Positions 1-9,300 of a DNA stretch of 64,000 nucleotides are shown here, piece by piece. A model generated the notes under the pieces. The model was not told the origin of the DNA. It did not search any database and was given only the letters and a program-made list of their open reading frames with translations. The position numbers and the translations under genes were made by a program. This DNA is from Agapanthus africanus. Taxonomy: Eukaryota; Streptophyta; Magnoliopsida; Asparagales; Amaryllidaceae. Each line of letters opens with the position of its first letter. Positions within the stretch are counted from its first letter, which is position 1. Location: contig CM057349.1 in NCBI GenBank assembly GCA_030015575.1, forward strand, positions 256,179,077-256,243,076, in the 5' to 3' direction.

Positions 1-602
1 GACTTGGCAGTAGGATGTGCAGGCAGATAGAAACCAACACCTAAAACCCTAGCTCCAACTCCCATTTTCAGGCCGCCATTTAATCCCCTCTGGCCGCAAT
101 TTGCGGCCAGACCTGGGTGAAACCCCTTCGTTTTGCGTGCACGGCCCTATTTCATGTAAACTTGACCCGGGGTATGTCTAGTTTTGACTGATTCCAGTTA
201 GGGTAAAATCTGGGTTGATTTTTATGAGTTGGCGTATGATTTACGACTTGTTTTAGCATGGTTTTTGGTATTCGATGATTCGTTTCCGTTGGGTGGCGTT
301 TGAACGCCAACGACCAGTGAGCATTGGCTGTGTTTGCACGCGAGGCCACAGGATTTTACCTATGGGCGTAGCGTGTACCATTTTGGTTTCCGACATGGTT
401 TTCATGTGTTTTAGCGTGTGATATCCTTGTAGGTACCCCACGTGGCGACGACGCGTTGGAGATGCAAATGGCGACATCGGCACCGGCACATATAATAAGG
501 TGAGCAGATTTATATCTACAGGGAGAAGTCGGGTGGATGGCGTATAGCACCCCCGAAGTTCGTAGTGATGTATACGGATGCGTATACACACTAATAATTA
601 AT
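1..602. other. Unassigned sequence left of CopC
   Basis: No coding region is supported here. Before CopC inserted, this stretch was directly joined to the sequence now starting at 41532. It may be an outer part of the Tekay-like element GypG or older flanking DNA; I cannot find an LTR start in it. The one notable structure is a perfect GC-rich inverted repeat near its beginning. Confidence 0.5.
90..110. repeat. Perfect GC-rich inverted repeat
   Basis: CTGGCCGCAA and TTGCGGCCAG flank a single central T, giving two perfect 10-base arms. The GGCCGC core resembles the GC-rich hairpins found behind the primer sites of the Copia elements and in GypH, so this may be a relic of a retrotransposon leader. 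Confidence 0.7.
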
Positions 603-607
603 ATATG
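603..607. repeat. Target-site duplication of CopC, left copy (atatg)
   Basis: The five bases atatg before the left end of CopC recur at 41527-41531 directly after its right end. This fixes the outer borders of the 40.9-kb nest. Confidence 0.9.
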
Positions 608-1237
608 TGTAGGGTTCCTAGGCACACTAATGAAGTCTCACATGTGATCAAGCATGCCCAATTCAAATTTTTTCATGTGCCTACAAACCCTAATACGGAT
701 CGTTAACTAGATAATGAGGCGATGCAAGCAAGTAAATAACTTTATTGCTAAAGGAAAGTAACTACAACCTTTGTAGATCTGGTCCTCCACTTCCTTATCG
801 GATCCCGAACTCTAGCATCGGCTTCATCGGAGAAACGGGCGGGCTGGGTCGTCGACTTCGATGCCGAAGATGATGAAGATGAAGAAAGAATATGATAAGT
901 ATCATCCAAAATAGAAAATAAAATGAGTACTTATCATATAGAAACCATGGTTAGGTGTAGAGAATAAACTATGGTTAGGTTGAATGGTTAGGGTTAAGCA
1001 AACAAACAAAATGGTCAAGCTTTCAACACTTCATGAAGCTTCATGAAAGAAACAAAATAAGCCACCATTCTATTTATCCTGCAAAAATGAATAAATGAAT
1101 AAAAAGAATAACTAAATAAGTAAATCAAAACCCTAACCATGGTTTAATTCTTTACACAAACCCAAGTTAGCATGTATCATCAAACATGATACAAACAAGT
1201 GCACAAAAGTATATCACATATACAACTTGTGTGTTTT
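608..1237 (-). repeat. CopC 3' LTR, first part
   Basis: This is the U5-side end of the minus-strand LTR. It matches the right-hand LTR starting at 39532, including the AT-rich part with short ccatggtta and aaccctaacc motifs. The left terminal TG is at 608. CopA splits the LTR after 1237; it resumes at 22175, for a total of 1986 bp. Confidence 0.93.
1233..1237. repeat. Target-site duplication of CopA, left copy (gtttt)
   Basis: gtttt precedes the CopA 5' LTR and recurs at 22170-22174 after the end of its 3' LTR. The uninterrupted counterpart in the right-hand CopC LTR is near 40166-40172. Confidence 0.92.
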
Positions 1238-3448
1238 TGTTAGTTGTATGTATGCCCTAGAGGCCAGTATTGTACAGATTATGTATATTATATTGGATGC
1301 TTGGACATATATAAAGATGACTTTCTTGCTCGACATGATAGTATGCTATCGGTTACTCTTTATCTTAACATGTACACTAGTCTCTTTATACTGTCTTATA
1401 GTTACATGTTGGTAAAGCCCTTAGGATTTGTACTTGACTACCTGGACTATGATGCAGATCATACTAGTGGGGACATGGTAGTCCATAAGTACATCCTTCA
1501 AGGTCCCTAGTCGCGGGTGTATCGAGACGGGGCATCGATATACCAGAGTAGACTAGCGTATACGCTTCTCGACCCATGTGATGGGCGATGGATGATCCCA
1601 TATCCATTGGTGTTTGACATCAGAGATGGTATACGGGTGCTCAGTGGAGACTGGGTACACTGGACGGACTCGCCGAGAACTCCCAGATGGTATTATACCT
1701 CACGTCAGATGGCAGTTCTTAGGTGACACTTGTACAGGTTAGTCTGTAGACCCGAGATCGTCATAGAGTCTTGTGTGATTCCCACTGTGCTTTGATCTCC
1801 ACCTTACCACGTCCATGAGGGCGTGCAAAACGGTGGTCTTTGGGCACAGTCCCGAGTCACATGGAGGCAATGAGCGATAGGAGGGGTTTCGTCTCTCCCG
1901 GTATTGGGGGTTGATGTTGCGCAGTGCTCGATTGGCCGTAACAGGGAAGTCCCTGGCCAGGGCTGATCAGAGATTTGCTGGTAAGTGTTACCAGTAGTTT
2001 CTCGACCCGTTACGAGCCTCACATCAGCACGACTTATCGGGTTATTGGGGTCTGACGTTTACCACCCCTAGACTTGATATGCGACATATCAGACGAAGAG
2101 ACCGGACTGTATGGTAAGTGTTACTGGTCGGATTCGCAGGAGTGTGAGCGGGCTAGCTCGTCGATCTTCTGATCGCTCAATACCCGGGTAGCCGTTACGT
2201 TTGGCAGACCGCTTGCGGCTTGTGGGTGCTTGATATGATCATCATCTGCTACCGGCGTATTGACGAGTCTTTAGAGTCCTACACAGAGGTTTCCTGGCTC
2301 AAGCGAAACGAAATAGGAGCGCATATGAGATATGTGCAGGACCGAGAATAATGCGTGTATGTGATACCGCATTTCATTCTCGCGATATATGTTTCGAATG
2401 GTTATATTCGATATGACCTAGTTATCGAATCATTGATTCGATAAATCGATGCATTGAATACTAGTCGGTTATGTGCGACATGACCGGATCATTGAATCAA
2501 GTGTTGATTTAATGATTTAATGTATAATTATATATTTGATATATTACTTTGCATTAACTAGTATTGGTTCACATTAAACGGATTTTTCTCACTTGATGCA
2601 CATTGTATATGTGATATGCTTTCGTGCACTTTTTTGTATCATGTTTGATGATACTTGATCATTAAGTTAAGTGTATAGAATTAATCCATGGTTAATTTGA
2701 TAATTAGGGTTTTGCATATTCATTTATTTATTTATTTGTTTATTTATTTATTTGAAATGGATTATGATGAGAATGGTGGCTCTTTTTGTTTTAAGTTGAA
2801 GCTTCATGAAGCTTTGACTTTTGTAACCATCCTTATCTTCATGCTTAACCCTAACCCTCTAAAGTGACCATGGTTTATTCTCTACACTTAACCCTAGTTT
2901 AGTTATGATAAGTATTTGATTTTCTATTTTCTTTTTATCATAACTTATCATAACTAGCTCATTTTCTTCTTCTTCTTCAAGCTTGCTACAACAATGGCAA
3001 CTTGAGATCTAGTGAGATAAATCCAATTCTAAAGTGAACCCACCTCCTATTTCTTCACCCTCTACCTCTTGCCAAGTTGTTTTGGGTGTTTACTTCACAA
3101 GTTTCACAAGTTTGTGAAGTCGGAGCTTGAGTTTGTGCAACCTCGACGTAGATCGTCTTTGACACAAAGCCGACGACCTATTCCGCTTGTTTTCCCGATG
3201 AAGCCGATGATCGAGTCGAGGATTCATGATGGACAGCGAGGACATGACCACGTGGAGCTAAGGAGGCGGAAATCCGGATCTACAAAGGTTGTAGCATCTC
3301 AACTTTAGTTAAATAGTTAACTAGTTTTTCCGTTTCGCCTAAACATCTAGTTTAAGATCCGTAGTCTAGGGTTTCTCGGCACCAAAAATTTTAAATTGGC
3401 ATGTTCGATGCCTTGTGAGACTACTATAGGGTGCCTAGGAACCTTTCA
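1238..3448 (+). repeat. CopA 5' LTR
   Basis: The LTR is 2211 bp, starts TGTTAGTTGTATG and ends CTTTCA. The motif ATGCCCTAGAGGC near the start is typical of the Angela/BARE group. Several short frames run through the LTR, but they begin at GTG or TTG rather than ATG and are not convincing as genes. A run of hairpins lies at 2343-2520, and a short telomere-like aaccctaaccct occurs near 2847. Confidence 0.95.
2343..2443 (+). other. Hairpin array in the CopA LTR
   Basis: CGAGAAT (2343-2349) pairs with ATTCTCG (2376-2382) around an inner stem ATGCG/CGCAT (2351-2355, 2368-2372). Then TATCGAATC (2423-2431) pairs with GATTCGATA (2435-2443) across a 3-nt loop. The corresponding CopC LTR keeps the second stem with a 7-nt loop. 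If this part lies in R, the folds are present in the transcript. Confidence 0.65.
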
Positions 3449-3449
3449 C

Positions 3450-3462
3450 TGGTATCAGAGCC
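3450..3462 (+). other. CopA primer binding site (tRNA-iMet)
   Basis: TGGTATCAGAGCC is one base after the 5' LTR. It is complementary to the 3' end of plant initiator tRNA-Met, the usual primer of minus-strand DNA synthesis in Copia elements. Confidence 0.95.
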
Positions 3463-3648
3463 AAGCTAGAGCCTTAGGCGAAGTCTAGACGGAGTTTGAA
3501 GTCCGAACGAACCCGAAACCCCGATGCCCAAGAGTTCTCTGGACATTTCATGAAATCTGGGAATTTTTGATATTAAAAATGCTTAAAAAATTCACCAAAG
3601 AATTCTAAGAATTACTGTGTAAAACGTTTCCCATGAACAGTTCAATGA

Positions 3649-3694
3649 GCCGCGGAAACGCGGCATAAGCATGGCTTCTGCCGCTGTTCCGCGG
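3649..3694 (+). repeat. GC-rich hairpin behind the primer site
   Basis: GCCGCGGAAACGCGGC opens a left arm that pairs imperfectly with a right arm ending TTCCGCGGC, about 190 bp after the primer site. Equivalent hairpins occupy the same place in CopB, CopC, CopD and CopE, with different arm sequences. Confidence 0.75.
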
Positions 3695-4727
3695 CCATAT
3701 AGTGACGTCATCCATTTTTCTCTGCACAGTAATACCTGATAAATTCTGGTGAGTTTTCTGGGTATTTTTAAATTGATTTAAAGGTTGAGTGCTCTGGGGT
3801 TATATTGGGAATCGACGATTCGATCGGAATATCAAACTTTGTCTAAGTGTTTTTCCAGATAACTGTAGAATATGTTAAAGAGTTCGACCGGATATAAATA
3901 CCCAGGTTTTCCCCTGCCGGAATAATTCCAAGTGTTGGATTTTTCTGTGGTTAAAAGACGTTCGAAGTAGTGCAAGTAACGCGATGGTCCCTCTAGAAGA
4001 CAACAAACCTTAACTCGATTATGTGACCGTCTTGAACTGCCCTTTGAACCTTCGGGTTTGGGGCAGTACGGCGTGCCACATGTGAGGCGTTGGCTTGACC
4101 CTTCTACGGCTGGACCGTTGGTACTAAGGCATGAAGTGAATGTTTTTGAACCTATTTCATGTGTTGATCGGTGTCGGGAAAACTTGGGTGTTCGAGTGTT
4201 CGATCGGAAAGTTTAATATATTCTATTTATCCGGGATTGGATTCAATAATTGGAATTCACAAACAGTTATGTGATAACTGAATGAATGTTATAAATCTAG
4301 CAATTTAGTCCCATATGATATTGAAAAGAGTTTTCGATAATGAGACTAAAATGCGGGATTTATATCTGTTAGGCATGCGATGTCTAAAGAGATTGCGGAT
4401 TCCAATTGTTGTAGTTTTACACTTTCTTTTCTGTGACCGTAAGTGTAGTATGTTCATATCGCCGGTTTCGTTGCTATACGTCAACGACAATTGGGGTATG
4501 CATACTTACTTACGTTGATGACATGTGATGTTATGTGTTGCTGGATATGTTATATTGGATCGTCGTATTCGAATAGCCGGGGGTTTTTATGTGAGATGAG
4601 TGTTTTTCATTTTCATTCATGTAAAAACTTGTATGTAATATTCTTTTATTTGGGGCACTTCCAGGTAGCGGAAGATGTCACCTTTTGTATATTATTTACA
4701 TTTCCGCATTAGGATAGACCCAAGGAG

Positions 4728-4845
4728 GGGAGCACAAGTAACCGGGTTCTGGGGTCCAGTGGGAGACCAACTCGAGGAGTCGAGTCCGGGTCTCCTAACC
4801 CTAGAATTGGCAGGGTTGCTTGCCGCTCTCGTAGGGGTCTAGGGG
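4728..4845 (+). other. Multi-hairpin leader block (CopA)
   Basis: Within this block GGAGACC (4762-4768) pairs with GGTCTCC (4789-4795). The enclosed ACTCGAGGAGTCGAGT (4770-4785) forms a 6-bp hairpin with a 4-nt loop. The CopD block at 31039-31160 keeps this nested layout with different stems: AAGCCC/GGGCTT outside, TCTCA/TGAGA inside. The shared landmark CCGGGTTCT precedes both. Confidence 0.7.
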
Positions 4846-5033
4846 TGTGGGATTGGCTATTCATCACGACCGTGGAATCCGTGTTTTATACTGGCTCGTA
4901 TTGAAAACACGGACGTCCTAGTATATCCAATATTTCATATGTTTATTCTGCTGCGATATCTGTGTTGTGACTCTGTGATGGATATAGTATATAGTATATA
5001 TGATATATTATATAGACGTTACTTATGTTTTGC

Positions 5034-5115
5034 ACCCGCACTAGCCCTGCCCTGCTCTGTCGTTAGTTACCTAACCTAACGGTGCACGAGGGGACATCGA
5101 GGCGAATGCGGATGG
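5034..5115 (+). other. Branched leader fold (CopA)
   Basis: CGTTAG and CTAACG form a central hairpin. Flanking CCGCA and TGCGG can close the domain, ending in the conserved gcgaatgcggatggc. CopD has the same design at 31359-31441 with a longer closing stem. Confidence 0.6.
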
Positions 5116-5250
5116 CATAAGTGTACGTCATATCTATCTGTGATGTTTAGGTATTTAAATGATGGGACTTCATTAATGTGATTAATGAAAGAAAAGAAAC
5201 CTAAGATGTTGTAGAATCAGATTTTAAATAAAACAGGTAGCTACAGTTCT

Positions 5251-5340
5251 TGCTTTGCACAGCGGTATATATGATATACCCTGCACCTTATTCGATGAGG
5301 AAAGGACCGAGATCCCTTCACCGGGAGTGACTCCTTTAGC
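5251..5340 (+). other. Three-hairpin RNA module, CopA copy 1
   Basis: Hairpin 1 is GGTATAT (5264-5270) with ATATACC (5274-5280). Hairpin 2 is CCTTA (5286-5290) with TGAGG (5296-5300). Hairpin 3 is AAAGGA (5301-5306) with TCCTTT (5332-5337), enclosing a nearly invariant 25-nt segment containing ttcaccgggag. The layout recurs in every element with this region, with stem changes that preserve pairing. No known RNA family came to mind. Confidence 0.85.
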
Positions 5341-5395
5341 AGTAACTGGTAGATGCTACACACTCGGTTTGGTTTTGATTGCTTTTAAGAGTTTT

Positions 5396-5485
5396 TGCTT
5401 TGCACAGTGATATATATGATATATCCCGCACCTCATTCGACGAGGAAAGGACCGAGATCCCTTCACCGGGAGTGACTCCTTTAGC
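5396..5485 (+). other. Three-hairpin RNA module, CopA copy 2
   Basis: This is a second copy, 145 bp after the first. Hairpin 1 is GATATAT/ATATATC, a compensatory change from copy 1. Hairpin 2 is CCTC/GAGG. Hairpin 3 is again AAAGGA (5446-5451) with TCCTTT (5477-5482). The stretch between the two copies is not conserved in the same way. Confidence 0.85.
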
Positions 5486-5626
5486 AAAACTGGAAAAGCC
5501 TCAAAATCACTCCATTTTAAAACTTCATTTGATTCTACAACGATATCAAGTTCATTACGCTCATGGTTTTTATGAAAACCTGCGTAGCCCTCCGTCATTT
5601 CAGATAAATCCTACTTAGTATTCGTG

Positions 5627-5656
5627 CTACGTTTGTTGACCTCCGTCAAGGCGTAG
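5627..5656 (+). other. Matched-tip hairpin 1 of 3 (CopA)
   Basis: Outer stem CTACG (5627-5631) pairs with CGTAG (5652-5656). The tip contains TTGACCTCCGTCAAGG, where TTGAC and GTCAA form an inner stem with a 4-nt loop. The same tip recurs twice downstream on different outer stems. Confidence 0.8.
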
Positions 5657-5721
5657 TGTGCGGTAGCTAACTAGTATTTGTCTGCTTATGCATATGATGC
5701 AGATTGGATTAGGGTAGTCGT

Positions 5722-5751
5722 ACGACCTTGTTGACCTCCGTCAAGGGTCGT
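5722..5751 (+). other. Matched-tip hairpin 2 of 3 (CopA)
   Basis: ACGACC (5722-5727) pairs with GGTCGT (5746-5751) below the same TTGACCTCCGTCAAGG tip. CopD uses CGTAC/GTACG at this position. Confidence 0.8.
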
Positions 5752-5803
5752 GCGGGTGGGTTTGATTCAATCAAGAAATGACGGGTTGAACTTGACTTGC
5801 ACC

Positions 5804-5835
5804 CTGTGGTTTGTTGACCTCCGTCAAGGTCATAG
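5804..5835 (+). other. Matched-tip hairpin 3 of 3 (CopA)
   Basis: CTGTG (5804-5808) pairs with CATAG (5831-5835) through one G-U pair, under the same tip. CopB has fully paired CTATG/CATAG here, and CopE has CTGTG/CACAG in its own third hairpin. Confidence 0.78.
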
Positions 5836-6249
5836 GATGCTTGGGGCAAAATATTATCGGGAATTTCAAGTGTTGAAATTTGCAATGAGATTGCATACCT
5901 TCTATGAGATAGTTGGATCCCGATACCTACTGCGAGTAAGAGTTACTCCTGGGAGAGTTTTACACAGTGCAATTAGCCGATCAAGTAGGTGTCTAGAAAG
6001 GTGTTAACGAGGTTACGCCTCTGGGAAAACGAGGTTTACATTAATTAGGTTCGTGCGAAAGCACGGGGGACCTCCCTCAAAGTACCGACACTGGCCTGGC
6101 TGAAAGATTGGCGAACTTGTAGTGTGTAATTAATCCCGGCTAGTCTTTCCTTTTAGGGTTTGGAGGAAGATTTGATAAAAAGCAGTGGGAGCCATCCTGA
6201 TTAGATAAGATAAAAACCAATCTGATCTTGCACGAGCATACGCTAAAGT

Positions 6250-6276
6250 GTTTTCTTCTCTCTCTCTCCAGGTAGC
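6250..6276 (+). promoter_or_regulatory. Candidate splice acceptor before pol (CopA)
   Basis: A run of about 18 pyrimidines ends in CCAGGTAG followed by CGACC. All six Copia elements keep a pyrimidine run and an AG directly before CGACC or CAACC. This fits a 3' splice site producing a short pol mRNA that skips the structured leader. I could not identify the donor. Confidence 0.5.
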
Positions 6277-6285
6277 GACCATTTC

Positions 6286-6294
6286 ATGCCCTAA
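6286..6294 (+). promoter_or_regulatory. Two-codon upstream ORF (ATG CCC TAA)
   Basis: A minimal frame of Met-Pro-stop ends 13 bases before the pol ATG. CopC retains the equivalent ATG CCT TAA; CopB has lost both ATGs. Its own context is weak (T at -3), so ribosomes could scan past it to pol. Confidence 0.45.
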
Positions 6295-6307
6295 TAAAGA
6301 TAATAAT

Positions 6308-9300
6308 ATGGATGTATTGACCGAACCCGCATGTTATACTGTGCTGGGGAACGTTGGTTCCGTTCTTTCTTATAAGAGTTATAGGAATGAACAGGATATA
6401 GGGGAATGCCAGGATTCCCATGCCACCCGAATGAAGAAAGTACATGTTGATGCATTTTCTTCGGGTGTGTTCGTTACTGAGAACTGTTTCTCTATATGCT
6501 CTACGTCCTGGGTATTAGATACCGGGTCAGGATCCCATATATGTAATCAGTTACATGGGCTAAGGAAAGGTAGAGAACTTGGAGAAGGTGATAAAGACAT
6601 TAGAGTTGGAAATGGTGCAATTGTTGCAGCTAAGACTGTCGGGGAATATCACCTTGTATTACCAACTGGTGATACATTGGTTCTGAATGAATGCTATTAC
6701 ATGCCGAACCTGATATGCAACATTATATCGGTTTCTTTATTGAGTAAAGAGGGATATAATTTTGTATTGCAGGACAATGTTATGAACATTTTCCGTGACC
6801 AAAAGTTGGTTGGATCAGGCACGTTGTGCAATGGCATTTATGTTCTAAATCAATCAACAGTTCTGAGCATAACAAACACACACAAGAGGAAGAGTTCTGA
6901 ACTCAACGAATCCTTCTTGTGGCATTGTAGACTGGGTCACATCAATGCGACACGACTAGCTAAGTTGCATAAGGATGGATATTTAAATCCGTTTGAATTT
7001 TCATCCTATGACACTTGCCAGTCATGTCTCAAAGGCAAGATGACCAAGACTCCGTTTACGGGACACGGAGAAAGAGTTACCGAACTCTTAGGACTAATAC
7101 ATAGTGATGTATGCGGTCCCATGTCTACACATGCCAGGGATGGTTCTTCATACTTCATTACATTCACTGACGATCTCTCTAGGTTCGGGTATGTGTTCCT
7201 GATGAAACACAAATCAGAAGCTTTTGAGAAATTTAGGGAATATAAACAAGAAGTTGAGAACCAAACCGGAAAAAGTATTAAAATCCTACGATCTGATCGA
7301 GGAGGAGAATACTTGAGCATTGAATTCCTGGACTTCCTAAAAGAGAATGGGATTCTCTCTCAGCTAACTCCTCCATATACACCACAGCACAACGGTGTAT
7401 CGGAGCGGAGAAACCGCACCCTATTAGATATGGTGCGCTCTATGATGAGTGTAGCTGAGTTGCCTATTTCCTTCTGGGGATATGCACTGGAAACAGCAGC
7501 ATACCTACTGAACAGGGTTCCCACCAAATCTGTGCCTACCACACCATATGAGATATGGGAAGGGAAGAGACCATATCTTAATTTTATAAAGATATGGGGT
7601 TGCCCGGCCTATGTCAAAAGACAAAAACCGGACAAACTCGAGGCAAGATCTGTTTTGTGTAAGTTTGTTGGATATCCCAAACATTCGCGAGGGTATATCT
7701 TCTACCACAGTAAGGAACAAAGAGTATTTGTTGCTCAACATGCCACCTTTTTAGAAAAGGAATTTCTTACAAAAGAAATTAGTGGCTCTGAGGTAGAACT
7801 GGAAGAGGTTCCAGCTAAACAAAACACAACAGAAGATTTAGTGGAACCAGAGCATTCAGTAGCTTCCGACGAACCTCAGCCTCTCCGCCGATCTGGTAGG
7901 GTTTCTCGTCCACCTGAGAGATACTACGGTTTTCTCATTGATGGTGGAAGCGAGGATTGCATCATGGAGGATGATGACCCAACTAGCTTCGAGCAGGCCA
8001 TCACGAGTGGGGACTCAGTGAAATGGCTGGATGCTATGCGGTCCGAGATGGATTCCATGTACACCAACAAAGTATGGACTTTGGAAGTTGCTCCTGAAGG
8101 GGTAAAACCCATTGGGAGCAAGTGGATCTTTAAGAAGAAACTTGGTGTAGATGGGAAAGTGGAGACTTTCAAAGCTAGACTTGTAGCAAAGGGTTTTCGT
8201 CAAAGACCAGGTGTGGACTATGACGAAACCTTTTCTCCAGTGGCTGTGCTTAAATCCATCCGAATCATGCTTGCCATTGCTGCCTTTCATGACTACGAAA
8301 TCTGGCAAATGGATGTTAAGACCGCCTTTCTAAATGGTGATTTAGAAGAGTGCGTGTACATGACTCAGCCAGAGGGCTTCGTAGACAGTGGGAGCAGCGG
8401 GAAGGTGTGCAAGCTGCTTAAATCCATTTATGGATTAAAGCAAGCATCGCGGAGTTGGAACATCTGCTTTGACGTCGTTATCAAAGAGTTTGATTTCGTC
8501 AAAAATCCAGATGAACCTTGTATCTACAAGAAGGTGGCAGAGAGTAAGGTTGTCTTCCTCGTATTGTACGTGGACGACATACTCTTGATAGGAAATGATA
8601 TTCCTATGCTGCAATCGGTCAAGCTCTTCTTATCACAAAGATTCTCAATGAAAGATCTTGGTGATGCCTCCTGCATATTGGGAATTAGGATCTATAGAGA
8701 TAGATCCAAACGGATTTTGGGATTGTCCCAATCCAGGTACATTGACACCATACTAAAGAGGTTTAGTATGGAAGAGTCCAAGCGTGGGAACTTGCCCACG
8801 ATCTCTGGAGTCACTCTCTCCAAAGAGAAGTCTCCCAAGACTGATTTGGAGAGAGCTCGCATGCAAGGGATACCCTATGCTTCGGCAGTAGGCTCTATCA
8901 TGTATGCGATGCTATGTACCAGACCCGATGTAGCATACTCACTAAGTGTAGTGAGTAGGTATCAAGCTGATCCTGGAGAGAGTCACTGGATAGCTGTGAA
9001 GAGCATTCTCAAGTACTTGCGAAGGACTAGAGATATGTTCTTGGTGTATGGTAACGGAGAACTCCAAGTAGAGTCCTTTACCGATTCCAGCTTCCAGAGT
9101 GATAAGGACGACTCTAAGTCGCAGTCGGGCTTTGTCTTTACCCTTTACGGAGGGGCGGTTAGCTGGAAGAGTTCCAAGCAGGAAACCGTGGCAGACTCGA
9201 CGATGGAGGCTGAACACATCGCTGCCAACGATGCTGCCAAAGAGGCTGTCTGGATCAAGAAGTTCATTACTGAACTTGGAGTGGTTCCATCCATTGAGCA

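Larger units (their letters stand above)
3463..6275 (+). other. CopA long non-coding leader in place of gag
   Basis: About 2.8 kb separates the primer site from pol. There is no frame long enough for gag and no CCHC zinc knuckle. It contains a GC-rich hairpin (3649-3694), a UUCG-capped hairpin within a block conserved in CopB and CopC (about 3985-4130), a multi-hairpin block (4728-4845), a branched fold (5034-5115), two copies of a three-hairpin module (5251-5485), three matched hairpins (5627-5835), and a pyrimidine tract with a splice-acceptor-like AG. A block of about 300 bp that CopB and CopC have is missing near 4310. Confidence 0.8.

Noticed and set aside
1517..1726. Open frame of about 69 codons in the CopA LTR, with a similar one in CopB
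   Set aside because: It starts at GTG, not ATG, and the homologous CopC LTR has a stop in this frame. The similarity reflects LTR relatedness, not a gene.
2847..2858. Telomere-like aaccctaaccct in LTRs and other places
   Set aside because: Only one or two units, part of the LTR sequence and repeated with it; not a telomeric array.
5627..5835. Three regularly spaced repeats as a possible CRISPR-like array
   Set aside because: The repeats are hairpin tips in a plant retrotransposon leader with conserved stems between elements; spacers are homologous rather than unique.
6248..6307. Longer pol start at 6248
   Set aside because: That position is a GTG within the pyrimidine run and precedes the likely splice acceptor; ATG 6308 has a good context and conserved downstream residues.
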